This document shows, in pieces, positions 7,494-16,145 of a stretch of 64,000 bases of DNA. Every line of letters starts with the position of its first letter. Position 1 is the first letter of the stretch. Made by a program: the position numbers and the translations under genes. The notes beneath the pieces are model-generated. The model made no database searches. It was not told the DNA's origin and saw only the letters and a list, made by a program, of their open reading frames with translations. The stretch covers positions 1 to 64,000 of the forward strand of contig NZ_JARBTM010000001.1 in assembly GCF_029240175.1 (NCBI RefSeq), in the 5' to 3' direction. Source of the DNA: Anaerosolibacter sp. (GTDB lineage: Bacteria; Bacillota; Clostridia; Peptostreptococcales; Thermotaleaceae).

Positions 7494-8075
7494 TTACTTC
7501 CTCCCCTTAAACACTTTCTGAATAATCAATAATTCTTCTTTCCCAACGTAATTTATCCCATCAAAATCAAGGCGAATTATATATGGCATAAAGTCTATAA
7601 TTCTTAGAAAATCATTACAGCAATAAGATGGGTCGAAATAATTTAAAATCGTACTGAGTGCTGTGCCATGGGTTCCAATTACTATTTTCTCACCTTTACG
7701 ATTATTTAAGATTTCTAACACTGCTTCAATATTACGACTCTGAACCATATTAAGCGATTCTCCATTCTCCTCATGAAAATCAAAGTTATCCCATCTTTTC
7801 TGAAGCATCTCTAAGCTGCTACCATTTAGGCCCTTTTCTCGTTCTCTAAATCTTTCATCCATGATAATATCAATACTATGTTCAAACGCAATTTCTTTTA
7901 TAGTATCTATGCTTCTTTTATAAGGACTTGACATATAGCAATCTATTTTATGATTTCTAAAGAATTCTATAATTTTTCTACTATCAGCTATTCCCTCATC
8001 AGTCAAAGGTCGTGTTCTATCATCTTCCCAATCATGGTCTGGTTCAGCGTGCCTGATAAAAAATATACTTGTCAT
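7494..8075 (-). CDS. Histidine phosphatase superfamily protein (phosphoglycerate mutase-like)
   Basis: 193 residues. The catalytic RHG-type motif is present as FFIRHAEPDHDWEDDRTRPLTDEG at residues ~5-27, with the phosphohistidine at residue 9. The second conserved part is SSPYKRSIDTIKEIA (arginine pocket), then ERFREREKG and IVIGTHGTALSTIL with the second catalytic histidine. RHA instead of RHG is common in small bacterial members such as CobC-like and YhfR-like phosphatases. Substrate cannot be named; not a glycolytic mutase by its length. An AGGGGGGAT site lies before the ATG. Confidence 0.85.
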   Translation of the reverse strand: MTSIFFIRHAEPDHDWEDDRTRPLTDEGIADSRKIIEFFRNHKIDCYMSSPYKRSIDTIKEIAFEHSIDIIMDERFREREKGLNGSSLEMLQKRWDNFDFHEENGESLNMVQSRNIEAVLEILNNRKGEKIVIGTHGTALSTILNYFDPSYCCNDFLRIIDFMPYIIRLDFDGINYVGKEELLIIQKVFKGRK

Positions 8076-8242
8076 ACTCTTTTATCCCCCCTAAAATTCT
8101 AATCTCAAAATACATGTATTCAAAAATCTGTACAATTACGGTATTAGAGTGGTTAATTGACTCTTACTTTGAAAAATGACTAATCTTTTTTAGTCTTCAT
8201 TTTCCACAATTCTTGAGTAAAGTGCTAATACTTTATCCAGCG

Positions 8243-8451
8243 TTAAAGCTCATCTAAATCAATAATAATCTTATTGCAATTTTTACATCTATAACAACTC
8301 ACCTTTGGATTCTCAGATATAAACTCTCCACCAAATACAGTGTATTTCTCGAACAGGCTCATATGTTCATTGTGCCATTAAAAGAGTACCGCCCACTGTC
8401 TATGAAACCTTTGATTAATTCATTCTTACAATATGGACATTCTAAGTGCAC
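8243..8451 (-). pseudogene. Zinc-ribbon protein (DUF6487/PF20097-like), frameshifted
   Basis: From a GTG at 8451 (AAGGGGAT upstream) the frame reads VHLECPYCKNELIKGFIDSGRYSFN, with the first CPYC knuckle. One base is out of phase at that point: the next frame continues WHNEHMSLFEKYTVFGGEFI and ends SCYRCKNCNKIIIDLDEL with the second knuckle CYRCKNC before the stop at 8243-8245. Together they match the layout of short zinc-ribbon proteins of about 70 residues with two Cys-x2-Cys pairs. A single base insertion or deletion near 8378 breaks the frame. Confidence 0.7.
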
Positions 8452-8479
8452 AGTTACATCCCCTTATCTTTACTATTTC

Positions 8480-8620
8480 TTAGTTATCTTTCTTTTGCAC
8501 TTCTTGATAGATTTTTTCTAATGTGTATAAGCCTGGACTTAGCACGCCAATAATTCCAAACAAATACATCCATATGCCAGCTCCAAACAGCCCCCTATAT
8601 TTTAGATACTATAGTCATTC
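8480..8620 (-). pseudogene. C-terminal remnant of a small membrane protein
   Basis: The frame ending at 8480-8482 reads GAGIWMYLFGIIGVLSPG then LYTLEKIYQEVQKKDN, a hydrophobic helix with a charged tail. An in-frame stop lies about 20 codons upstream of this and no ribosome site is seen, so this is probably a truncated gene. A 28-residue peptide starting at the internal ATG cannot be ruled out. Confidence 0.3.
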
Positions 8621-8644
8621 TACATTTTCCACTTATTTCCTCCT

Positions 8645-8676
8645 ACTAAAAATGAGTAGGAATAAATTCCTACTCA
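8645..8676 (-). terminator. Terminator of the methyltransferase gene
   Basis: Perfect 10-bp stem TGAGTAGGAA/TTCCTACTCA (8653-8662, 8667-8676) with a TAAA loop; on the minus strand TTTTT follows directly. Confidence 0.8.
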
Positions 8677-8728
8677 ACTTGATAATATTTGAATTATGAA
8701 ATAAAAAAATACTTGTTTATAGCTAATG

Positions 8729-9505
8729 CTATGGTTTTCGTGCTAGGTATAGGTCAACTGTATCATTAATAATTAATTCATTCCCCAATTCTTCGATTGC
8801 TGCCCTAACAGCATTAAAAAGCTTTGATTTTATTGATTTTTCTAAAGCTAAATGATCTGAATAAGTATTTAGCAATTCAATATATTCAATTCCAGTCATC
8901 TTCCTGATATTATGATATAACTTAAACTCAATATTAGTAAACCCATATTGTTCTAATTTATTTATTATGCTTGAATACCTTGATTTATCTTCATTATTGG
9001 TTACCTTGTAACTCCACTGTGGCAAAAGCTCAGTATAAATAGACTGAATTTTTTGATGCAGTGGATTATCCTTATGATTTGTGGATGGTTTATTCCAGAA
9101 TAAAGCAATCGTACCACCATTCTTTATTATCTTATATGCCTTTTTATACCCAATTTCATCAGGTATCCAATGGAAAGCAGTAGCTGAATACAACATATCA
9201 AAACTACTATTATCACACTCATAATCTTCAAAAGATGATTGAATAACTTCTAAATTTGAATAATCTCTAAATTTATTTCTTGTATATGAGGCAAGATTTT
9301 CACCTAATTCGACTGCTATTACTTTACATTTTGCCTCTAAAAACGGCTTTGTAGCTTGACCTGTTCCACAACCTACCTCTATCACTGACTTGTCCATAGT
9401 GATTTCCCCATATTTTATTATCTCTCTAAATAGCTCTGCTCCATAATTAGGGCGTCTTTTTTCGTAATTTAGAACAACTTCATCAAATAAGTATTTCATA
9501 TCCAA
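8729..9505 (-). CDS. Class I SAM-dependent methyltransferase
   Basis: About 258 residues. Motif I is VIEVGCGTGQATKPF (residues ~41-55), followed by VIAVELGENLASYTR (acidic residue at the end of strand 2), SFEDYECDNSSFDMLYSATAFHWI (motif post-I/II) and NGGTIALFWN. The SATAFHW signature is typical of small-molecule methyltransferases near the trans-aconitate/UbiE group. The start is a TTG at 9505 after GGAGATGATAAC; the next ATG, two codons on, is an alternative. Substrate unknown. Confidence 0.85.
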   Translation of the reverse strand: MDMKYLFDEVVLNYEKRRPNYGAELFREIIKYGEITMDKSVIEVGCGTGQATKPFLEAKCKVIAVELGENLASYTRNKFRDYSNLEVIQSSFEDYECDNSSFDMLYSATAFHWIPDEIGYKKAYKIIKNGGTIALFWNKPSTNHKDNPLHQKIQSIYTELLPQWSYKVTNNEDKSRYSSIINKLEQYGFTNIEFKLYHNIRKMTGIEYIELLNTYSDHLALEKSIKSKLFNAVRAAIEELGNELIINDTVDLYLARKP

Positions 9506-9543
9506 GTTATCATCTCCACTCTCAATACATTCTTTCGATACTG

Positions 9544-10062
9544 TTATCGTAATGGCTGTATTTTTAGGTGTGTGAATGGTGCTTTATGGATTGAATAGAA
9601 CAACCTCCCTTTGCCTGATATGTCTAGCTCCCTTTCTTGCCCATCCCCTGACAGAACTACACTTTTAATGGTATTATCGCAGACTCTTCCTATTACCACT
9701 GAAATTTCTTGCTTTCTTGGAGTCTTAATATTTGTACCTGCTAGCATATAGTCACTATCAGTAGCTTCAAAACCAAAATAGGCCGAAGGTCTATACCAGC
9801 TGTAACTGTGATTATTCTCTTTAATGATAGCAATACCAAATGCACTAAGATTCTCTGCTTCCATATACATCTCATAAAAGATAATCGTCTCACCATTGAT
9901 TTCTTCAACAGCCAAAATGGCTGATTTGTCGAGACCTTCTTTTTCTATTCCATTTTCTATAGCACTTTCTTTTGATTGATACCACTCGATATGATCTTCT
10001 ATATTGGTACAACCCTGTAAGAATACTATTCCTATTAAAAGTATTAATACGATTTTTTTCAT
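9544..10062 (-). CDS. Lipoprotein of unknown function
   Basis: 172 residues. Signal peptide MKKIVLILLIGIVFLQGC with lipobox LQGC (Cys18). The mature part begins with an IEWYQSKESAIENGIEKEGLDKSAILAVEEINGETIIFYEM segment and has alternating strands, a pattern seen in many small Bacillota surface lipoproteins. It lacks any motif that would name a function. It precedes the methyltransferase by 38 bases on the same strand and may share its transcript. Confidence 0.65.
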   Translation of the reverse strand: MKKIVLILLIGIVFLQGCTNIEDHIEWYQSKESAIENGIEKEGLDKSAILAVEEINGETIIFYEMYMEAENLSAFGIAIIKENNHSYSWYRPSAYFGFEATDSDYMLAGTNIKTPRKQEISVVIGRVCDNTIKSVVLSGDGQERELDISGKGRLFYSIHKAPFTHLKIQPLR

Positions 10063-10163
10063 TTTCTATCTCCTTATGGCGCACCTATGGCAAAAGTACG
10101 AATTCATTTTTCCATGGGATAACGATAGTATTTTGAAAATCTATGTGCCGTTCACTCGTTTTA

Positions 10164-10658
10164 TCAATTAGTACTTCTTAACGATTCATAAAAATTTTTC
10201 AAAACCTTTATATCAAATTTATTCCCTGAAACCTTATATAATGACCATGCTCCATCCTTATCTATAACCGAAAGATATTTGTCTCCTCTAACTGCTGTTC
10301 GAAAAACTTCTTCTCCATTATTTTCTATCTTGATAATGAAATACTCAACATTATCAAGCTTTCTATAACTTGTATTTGTTCTCCTATATTTATAAGATTT
10401 TAGGTAATCTAATACTTCCTTTGCGTGATTTTCACTATAACTCTCAGCAGTAGACCCATCATCCAGAATGGAATTACGGTTAGTCACTGTTAAATGTACA
10501 TTTGAATCAATAACAGGCTCTTTTCCAATGATGCTAATTAGGTCCCTAGGATAAAATAAAAATAAGTACACACATAGCATGACAAATCCTATAATCATTG
10601 TAGTAGAAACCGCGAGTTTTCTCTTTGGAAAAAAATCTGAAGTAGTCACATTCCTCAC
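10164..10658 (-). CDS. Single-span membrane protein with a DUF5301-like outer domain
   Basis: 164 residues: a short cytoplasmic N-terminus, one membrane helix (about 16-36) and an extracellular domain with VHLTVTNRNSILDDGSTAESYSENHAKEVLDYLKSYKYRRT, then VEYFIIKIENNGEEVFRTAV and a YLSVIDKDGAWSLYKVS strand pair. The mix of a 'dependence on a residue setting' loop and paired strands resembles DUF5301 domains, which is a loose assignment. Function unknown. Confidence 0.6.
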   Translation of the reverse strand: MRNVTTSDFFPKRKLAVSTTMIIGFVMLCVYLFLFYPRDLISIIGKEPVIDSNVHLTVTNRNSILDDGSTAESYSENHAKEVLDYLKSYKYRRTNTSYRKLDNVEYFIIKIENNGEEVFRTAVRGDKYLSVIDKDGAWSLYKVSGNKFDIKVLKNFYESLRSTN

Positions 10659-10694
10659 CCCTTTATACGAATAACAGTAAATAAGAAGATCGTT

Positions 10695-10958
10695 CTAACC
10701 TACATTTCTAGTAATAAACACCACAAAGTTGAAAATTGCTACTACATATAGAAAATACCCATATTTATTTTTCTTCGCAATAATATTTTGCGTACCTAGT
10801 AATAGCATGAATGCACTCATAAATAATTGTTGTAGATTTAATAATAAAGCATCACTTGGATTGGTCATTAGCGCAACTATTGCTGAGGTCATCGTAATAA
10901 TAGCAGTTATTGGTAGTCCAACCTTATATACATTTGATTTTTCATTCTTTAAGTCCAT
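10695..10958 (-). CDS. DUF3953-like small membrane protein
   Basis: 87 residues with three hydrophobic segments (about 13-33, 41-59 and 68-84) and a central LLLGTQNIIAKKNKYGYFLYVVAIFNFVVF motif, where a small positively charged loop followed by GY.LYVVAIF is the hallmark of DUF3953 proteins. Function unknown. It precedes the DUF5301-like gene on the same strand by 36 bases, so they may be co-transcribed. Confidence 0.65.
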   Translation of the reverse strand: MDLKNEKSNVYKVGLPITAIITMTSAIVALMTNPSDALLLNLQQLFMSAFMLLLGTQNIIAKKNKYGYFLYVVAIFNFVVFITRNVG

Positions 10959-11031
10959 ATTTCAGCCTCCAATATTTCCATTAAAACCACCCTTGATTCT
11001 AAAACTTTATAAGAATTACTTAATTAACTAA

Positions 11032-11811
11032 TCAATTCGCAAATAGCTCTAATGTATGATGAACCAACTTTATATCTCCCCATTTACCGTGTCCTGGGAT
11101 AACAACTTCTGCATTTGAATATTTTTCTAACACCATTTCTACTGATAATGGCCATTGTTCTATATTGGCATCAGTCACACTCCCTAAATCCTGAGATTCC
11201 ATTGACTTTATCAAACACCCTCCAAATAATACCTTATCGTCTGAAAGCCATACTGTAATATTGTCTACAGCGTGCCCTTCCCCTGGATAAAAGATTTCAA
11301 AATTCTTATCTCCTATTAGGATAGTTTGTTCTGAAGTCAATTTAGGTTGTGGCGTTGCGAATCCGTTCTTCTCCGCATCCTGAGCAGTTTGACTTGTACT
11401 TAGAACATCAATTCCATTATCTATCAAGGTATCAATCCCACCGATTCTATCAACATGTGCATGGGTTATGATCGCTGTAGTAATCTCTTCATTAAATATT
11501 TTCTTGCTTAATTTCAATAGTTCTTTCATCTGTCCATTATTCCATGGTGTGTCGATTAACACTATGCCCTCTGCCGTAATTACCAACATACCGTTAGAAG
11601 GTGTTCTATAGCCATTATAATTTTCATAGCTGGTATGAACCCAAATATCGTCCTTCACCTTAGATAATTCTATATAATTTTGATCATTCGAACCACTCTT
11701 GTAGCTGCCCTCATCAACTTTAGGATAGCTATTAACATCAAGATTGCTTGAACAAGCAATCATACTAAGGGTAATAATCATAATAACGAATAACAGATAA
11801 ATTTTTTTCAT
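11032..11811 (-). CDS. Subclass B1 metallo-beta-lactamase, lipoprotein form
   Basis: 259 residues. Signal peptide with lipobox IAC (Cys20), so a membrane-tethered lipoprotein. All six B1 zinc ligands are visible: His117, His119 and Asp121 in THAHVDRIGG, His180 in GEGHAVDN, Cys199 in FGGCLIKS and His241 in IPGHGKWG. The lysine two residues after the cysteine (LIKS) is the substrate carboxylate contact of B1 enzymes such as BcII. ID-TPW and the WVHTSYENYNGYRTPSNGMLV strand pair also fit. Hydrolysis of penicillins, cephalosporins or carbapenems is expected, but the spectrum cannot be read from sequence. No mobile element flanks it. Confidence 0.88.
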   Translation of the reverse strand: MKKIYLLFVIMIITLSMIACSSNLDVNSYPKVDEGSYKSGSNDQNYIELSKVKDDIWVHTSYENYNGYRTPSNGMLVITAEGIVLIDTPWNNGQMKELLKLSKKIFNEEITTAIITHAHVDRIGGIDTLIDNGIDVLSTSQTAQDAEKNGFATPQPKLTSEQTILIGDKNFEIFYPGEGHAVDNITVWLSDDKVLFGGCLIKSMESQDLGSVTDANIEQWPLSVEMVLEKYSNAEVVIPGHGKWGDIKLVHHTLELFAN

Positions 11812-12124
11812 AAGAAGTCTCCCAACCTGTGTAGATTTTGATTTGATATAACCTTTTTTAAAATTAACACTTAATCTTATTACTCATTAGACCTAGTCTG
11901 CACCTTTACCTGTAGTAGGCAGGCGCATATATTGGTACTCACATTTCTTATATTATTCTCTATTTTCCATTAATTTCCTCTAAAATAAAAACTAGGCAAA
12001 TTAAATTTCCTAGTTTTTGGTATTCTATCCTAATATCATTTCTTGTGGTCTCTTGATAGTCATAAAAAGAATTATCCTTCTGCCCTAAGGTGTCCTCCAA
12101 GACTTTCAAAAGGGGTGCATTATC
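11812..12124. other. Intergenic region between the lactamase and beta-helix genes
   Basis: No gene was found. It holds the promoter region of the lactamase gene and the terminator at 11987-12018. Confidence 0.6.
11987..12018 (-). terminator. Two-way terminator
   Basis: Stem AAAAACTAGG/CCTAGTTTTT with an inner AAATT/AATTT pair; T-runs are present on both strands. It lies 107 bases downstream of the beta-helix gene and probably ends that transcript. Confidence 0.78.
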
Positions 12125-14137
12125 CTATTGTATTCTTCTCTCAGGTCGTTTTTGTTCTCCTTCAAAGGCAGTACCATTAGGTGGCCCTGGCCTTGTGCTT
12201 CTAGCGGTTGTTACTCCTGTTTCCGATAGCCATGTGACAGAATTTGTCATCGCAAATTCAACTATTTTTGTTCCCCCCTGGTACTCACCATCGGCATACA
12301 GACCATCAGCCTCACTTCCTGTTGAAGTACCACCAGTGTAAAGTGTATAACTAGCATCTTTTTCTAGTTCAGGTGCGCTGATAACCACCGTTTGATAATC
12401 CTTTTTCGGTGCAAAAGTTGCTACTGTATTGCCTTTGCTATCTTTTAAATGAACGATTGTACCTGCTTTCTGTGTCTGTGAATAATTCATGCTGATAGCG
12501 TACTGGGTTGATTCTTCAGAGGGTGCTTGTGCCATTCCTGAACTTCCTACAGCGATAAGAAACCCTCCCGTCATTTCAAAAGTCCGATCATAGTCCAGTG
12601 CTCCATTGTTACCTGCTGTTGGGCCATTTACCAATACTGTACCGCCACTCATATAAATCGATCCATTTGCATCCAATCCATCCCCAGAGGAATCCACAGA
12701 AATATATCCACCATTTATATTAAGCTTTGTATTTTCTGATGGGCTAAAATGGTTTTCTCCAGGGCGTCCATTTACAGCTGATCCATCGTTGCCTCCTGCC
12801 ACATTGATGCCATCATCACTGGCAGTGACATGAATTTCTCCGCCACCAACCGTCACCTCTGTACCTTCTATACCTTCATAGCTTTTTGTTATATTGATTT
12901 TTCCGCTATCTATTTTTACAACTGTGTCTGCATGAATTCCATCGTCACCCGAAGCAATAGAGATATCACCTCCATTGATAGTAACATTGGTATTGCTGTG
13001 TATGGCATCATCGGCAGAATCTATATGAACGGTGCCTCCTCCAATCGAAATATCTATGGCTGCCTTTATTCCTTTTTTGCTTTCCGCTTCAGTTACGCTT
13101 GTATTCGTAGTTATTGGCTGAGGTTGGGATGCCGGTGTAGGCGGAGTTGGAGGAGCCGATGCGCTTGTATCTCGATTGCCTTTAGGATTTCTCCATTGGC
13201 CTTTGGCTTGAGCATCGACTTTTACTGTACCCTTTGTATTGCCGCCTCCTGAAAAAATGTTATATGTCCCATCACTTATCAACAGGGATGTTTCTGCTTG
13301 CATTCCGTCTTTTTCTGATTTTATGTCAAAGCTTCCTCCCTCAAGGGCTATAAATCCTTTGGAAGCATCGGTGTCATTGGTGGATTTGATGCCATCACCA
13401 CCAGCTTCTATGGTGATATTGCCTTCTTTTACTGCCACCATATCTCTTCCTATTAGTCCATCATCCTTGGAATAAATTTGAATATTCCCTCCGGTGATTT
13501 TTAGGTCATCTTTACTGGTAATACCATCATTGAAATTTCCTCGTACAGTTACTGTACCGCTTCCGTTTATGGTAAGACTGACTTTGCTAAATATGGCAGC
13601 GTTCGGTTCATCTGATGAAGCATCTGCCAGTATATATTCTGCTCCATCCGATATGAAGTTCTCCGTTCCTTCTTGTAAAGTAATGATGGTTTTTCCAGCA
13701 TTCTTTACATAGATTGGTGCATTGTCAGCACTATTTATCTCTACACCATTTAAAATCAGTTTAACTGTACCTTTGTCTTGGACGTCTACGATGATTTGTC
13801 CGTTATCCAACTTACCGCTAAATGCATATACCCCTGCTGCTGTAATCGTGACTTTACCACTCTTTACGTCCACACCTGAAGCATTTACATTGGCATTCGT
13901 TCCATTTAGTTCAATATAACTTGGATTTTCGTTTTTCCAATCACTGTAATCATCATCCCTTTCATAGCTAACCATCTGGCTTATGACAGAACTGATATTT
14001 TCTACCCCAGCAGCATTTGTACTTAATTGTTCTGTTACTAAATCTATCTGGGATTTAGCATTGGTACTGCAGGCAAGTAATAAACTTGTACATAATAATA
14101 AGGTTAATAGCTTTAAATATAGTTGTTTCCTGTTCAT
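12125..14137 (-). CDS. Cthe_2159-like carbohydrate-binding beta-helix lipoprotein
   Basis: 670 residues. Signal peptide with lipobox LLAC (Cys23). A leading segment with SYIELNGTNANVNASGVDVKSGKVTITAAGVYAFSG is followed by repeated right-handed helix coils such as ISGGTVHIDSADDAIHSNTNVTINGG and ISIASGDDGIHADTVVKIDSG, rich in the pattern D-D-G/A-I-x-(A/S/G)-D/N. These coils and the length match Cthe_2159-type proteins, calcium-binding surface beta-helices reported to bind cellulose or pectic polymers. A proline/threonine linker (about 325-345) splits the coil region. It is divergent from a VTC-type gene, a common partner in Clostridia. Confidence 0.85.
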   Translation of the reverse strand: MNRKQLYLKLLTLLLCTSLLLACSTNAKSQIDLVTEQLSTNAAGVENISSVISQMVSYERDDDYSDWKNENPSYIELNGTNANVNASGVDVKSGKVTITAAGVYAFSGKLDNGQIIVDVQDKGTVKLILNGVEINSADNAPIYVKNAGKTIITLQEGTENFISDGAEYILADASSDEPNAAIFSKVSLTINGSGTVTVRGNFNDGITSKDDLKITGGNIQIYSKDDGLIGRDMVAVKEGNITIEAGGDGIKSTNDTDASKGFIALEGGSFDIKSEKDGMQAETSLLISDGTYNIFSGGGNTKGTVKVDAQAKGQWRNPKGNRDTSASAPPTPPTPASQPQPITTNTSVTEAESKKGIKAAIDISIGGGTVHIDSADDAIHSNTNVTINGGDISIASGDDGIHADTVVKIDSGKINITKSYEGIEGTEVTVGGGEIHVTASDDGINVAGGNDGSAVNGRPGENHFSPSENTKLNINGGYISVDSSGDGLDANGSIYMSGGTVLVNGPTAGNNGALDYDRTFEMTGGFLIAVGSSGMAQAPSEESTQYAISMNYSQTQKAGTIVHLKDSKGNTVATFAPKKDYQTVVISAPELEKDASYTLYTGGTSTGSEADGLYADGEYQGGTKIVEFAMTNSVTWLSETGVTTARSTRPGPPNGTAFEGEQKRPERRIQ

Positions 14138-14217
14138 TATTCAATCCTCCCTAATTTTGATCATTTCTCTTGTTGCACGATTTTGTTTGCTTTCATGTTT
14201 CTATTTTACAAATGAAA

Positions 14218-14291
14218 GCTTAAACAAACCTTAAATATGAGGGATTTATGAATTATAACATTCACTTAAAATATTTAAGCTTACTTTAAGG
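14218..14291. promoter_or_regulatory. Twin 11-bp-period direct repeats in a divergent promoter
   Basis: On the plus strand 14274-14291 reads TTTAAGCTTACTTTAAGG: TTTAAGC and TTTAAGG start 11 bases apart. On the minus strand 14235-14218 reads TTTAAGGTTTGTTTAAGC, again 11 bases apart. The two sites face outward toward the beta-helix and VTC genes. A period of 11 bases is typical of OmpR/PhoB-family response regulators. Confidence 0.55.
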
Positions 14292-14350
14292 TTGCATCCT
14301 TAGAATAAAATTAAAGAGAAAAATCAAAGGTTATGAGAGGAGAAATTACC

Positions 14351-15139
14351 ATGGCAATAGAGGTTTTTAGCAGGCATGAAAGCAAATTTTTACTAAATAA
14401 AGATACCTATGAAAAAATTCAGGACAGATTACTGGATTATATGGAGCCAGACAAAAACAATTTAAGCAATGGGTTTTATACCATAAGCAATATCTATCTA
14501 GATACAAGGGATCATCATTTGATCAGAACATCCTTATCCAAGCCCAAATACAAAGAAAAACTTCGCATAAGGGCCTACGGGGTGCCCCAAAATGATGAAA
14601 AGGTATATTTAGAAATCAAAAAAAAAGTGTGCGGTCTTGTGAATAAAAGAAGAACGACACTAAAGCTTGATGAAGCCTATGATTTTGTATCTTCAGGAAT
14701 AAAACCAGTGTATAGGGAATACATGAATAGACAGGTGATCAACGAAATTGCATATATGTTAACGATATACGATTTAGAGCCTAAGCTATATTTGGCTTAC
14801 GACAGAAAGGGTCTTTTCGCCAGGGAAAATAAGGATTTACGAGTAACCCTTGATACAAATATTCGAACAAGAAGGTATGATCTGCGGCTGGAAAACGGTG
14901 ATCACGGAGAACCTTTGCTTACGAAAGATCAGTGGTTGATGGAAATAAAGGCAGAAAACAGCATACCCTTATGGTTGTCAAAGCTGCTTTCAGAATACAA
15001 ATTTTATAAAACAAGTTTTTCAAAATATGGTTTAGAACACCAAAAGATGATATTAAAAAATCAAAAACTGAAAGGAGAAAGAAAACCATACTCAAAACAA
15101 TATTCAATACAACATCAGCTAATGCCTCAATATCTTTAA
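14351..15139 (+). CDS. VTC domain polyphosphate polymerase-like protein
   Basis: 262 residues from the ATG at 14351, preceded by GAGGAG; an ATG at 14333 overlaps this site and is less likely. The VTC tunnel-fold residues are present: FSRHESKFLL (the E-x-K motif), SNIYLDTRDHHLIR, KPKYKEKLRIRAYG (basic strand), VYLEIKKKVCGLVNKRR (E-x-K pair and RR), then LYLAYDRKGLF, LRVTLDTNIRTRR and LMEIKAE. Family members make polyphosphate from ATP or bind it. In Clostridia this gene often stands with DUF4956, CotH and Cthe_2159-like genes; here only the last is present. Confidence 0.85.
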   Translation: MAIEVFSRHESKFLLNKDTYEKIQDRLLDYMEPDKNNLSNGFYTISNIYLDTRDHHLIRTSLSKPKYKEKLRIRAYGVPQNDEKVYLEIKKKVCGLVNKRRTTLKLDEAYDFVSSGIKPVYREYMNRQVINEIAYMLTIYDLEPKLYLAYDRKGLFARENKDLRVTLDTNIRTRRYDLRLENGDHGEPLLTKDQWLMEIKAENSIPLWLSKLLSEYKFYKTSFSKYGLEHQKMILKNQKLKGERKPYSKQYSIQHQLMPQYL

Positions 15140-15224
15140 CAAACTGAACATATTAGGGTAGTACTGATTAATAACCTTTTATGCTATACTGAAGTGGTAA
15201 CTAAACGCAAAAGGGTGTGACGTA

Positions 15225-16136
15225 ATGGGGGCAATGCTGGTAAAAGCTATTTCATTAATTCTAATAATCGTGATTGGGTATACCATCAAGGGAGTTGGCT
15301 GGGTGAGCCTCAGTGATTTTCCTAAATTCTCAAAAATCGTCCTATGGATAACCTTGCCATGTGCGCTGGCTACTAGCTTTAATAAGTTTGAAATATCATA
15401 CAATCTACTGTTTTTAGTCGCAATTGGTATTGGCGTTAACCTTATCCAGCAGTTTGCCGGTTATTTAGCCAATCGCCACACCGATGCCAAGGAGCAGGCC
15501 TTTGGCATTCTCAACATCGGCAGCTACAATATCGGTGCCTTTGCCATGCCCTATATTTCAGGATTTATTGGCTCAGAATCAATAATTTTCGCCTCATTGT
15601 TTGATGTGGGCAATGCCATTGGAGCGGCAGGAATCGGCTACGGCTGTGCACTGTCGATTACCAATGAAAACGAAAAGACCACCATTGGACGCTTTCTAAA
15701 GAATATGTTACGCTCACCAGTGTTTGACACCTATTTATTTTTACTTATTATTCGCTTGATGGATTTGCATCTTCCAAACGCGGTGATTACCTTTACCTCA
15801 ACAGTTGGCAGTGCCAATACCTTTATGGCAATGCTTATGATTGGGATCGGGTTAGAACTACATTTGGATCAGAAGAAATTTAGGATGGCTTTCAAGTACC
15901 TAGGAATGCGCTATGGCTTTGCCCTGATATTTACTATAATCGTGGCCTTTTTCATACCCTTTCCCCACCAGGTTAAGACTGTTTTATGTATGCTGTTCTT
16001 TTCACCGATTGCATCTATGATAGCCGGCTTTACCAGCGATGTGAAGGGTGATGTGGAAACCTCAGCTTTTATGACCTCCTTCTCCATCATCATGGGGATC
16101 GTCTTAATGCCTATGGTTCTAATGATTATGGGTTAG
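15225..16136 (+). CDS. AEC family (auxin efflux carrier-type) transporter
   Basis: 303 residues with about ten membrane segments arranged in two halves. The family pattern is clear: LIIVIGYTIKGVGWVSLSDFPKFSKIVLWITLPCALATSF at the start, GSYNIGAFAMPYISGFIG and FASLFDVGNAIGAAG in the middle, and FFSPIASMIAGFTSDVKGDVETSAFMTSFSIIMGI at the end. Bacterial AEC proteins move dicarboxylates such as malate, or other organic anions. It ends 9 bases from the end of the convergent lyase gene, with no terminator between, so transcripts may overlap. Confidence 0.85.
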   Translation: MGAMLVKAISLILIIVIGYTIKGVGWVSLSDFPKFSKIVLWITLPCALATSFNKFEISYNLLFLVAIGIGVNLIQQFAGYLANRHTDAKEQAFGILNIGSYNIGAFAMPYISGFIGSESIIFASLFDVGNAIGAAGIGYGCALSITNENEKTTIGRFLKNMLRSPVFDTYLFLLIIRLMDLHLPNAVITFTSTVGSANTFMAMLMIGIGLELHLDQKKFRMAFKYLGMRYGFALIFTIIVAFFIPFPHQVKTVLCMLFFSPIASMIAGFTSDVKGDVETSAFMTSFSIIMGIVLMPMVLMIMG

Positions 16137-16145
16137 GCTCAATGA

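Larger units (their letters stand above)
8076..8728. other. Region of gene remnants
   Basis: About 650 bases without an intact gene. It contains a frameshifted zinc-ribbon gene (8243-8451), the tail of a small membrane protein (about 8480-8620) and a terminator (8645-8676). Confidence 0.6.

Noticed and set aside
12830-13919. Several plus-strand frames opposite the beta-helix gene
   Set aside because: Shadows created by the repetitive coils of the minus-strand gene; no start sites.
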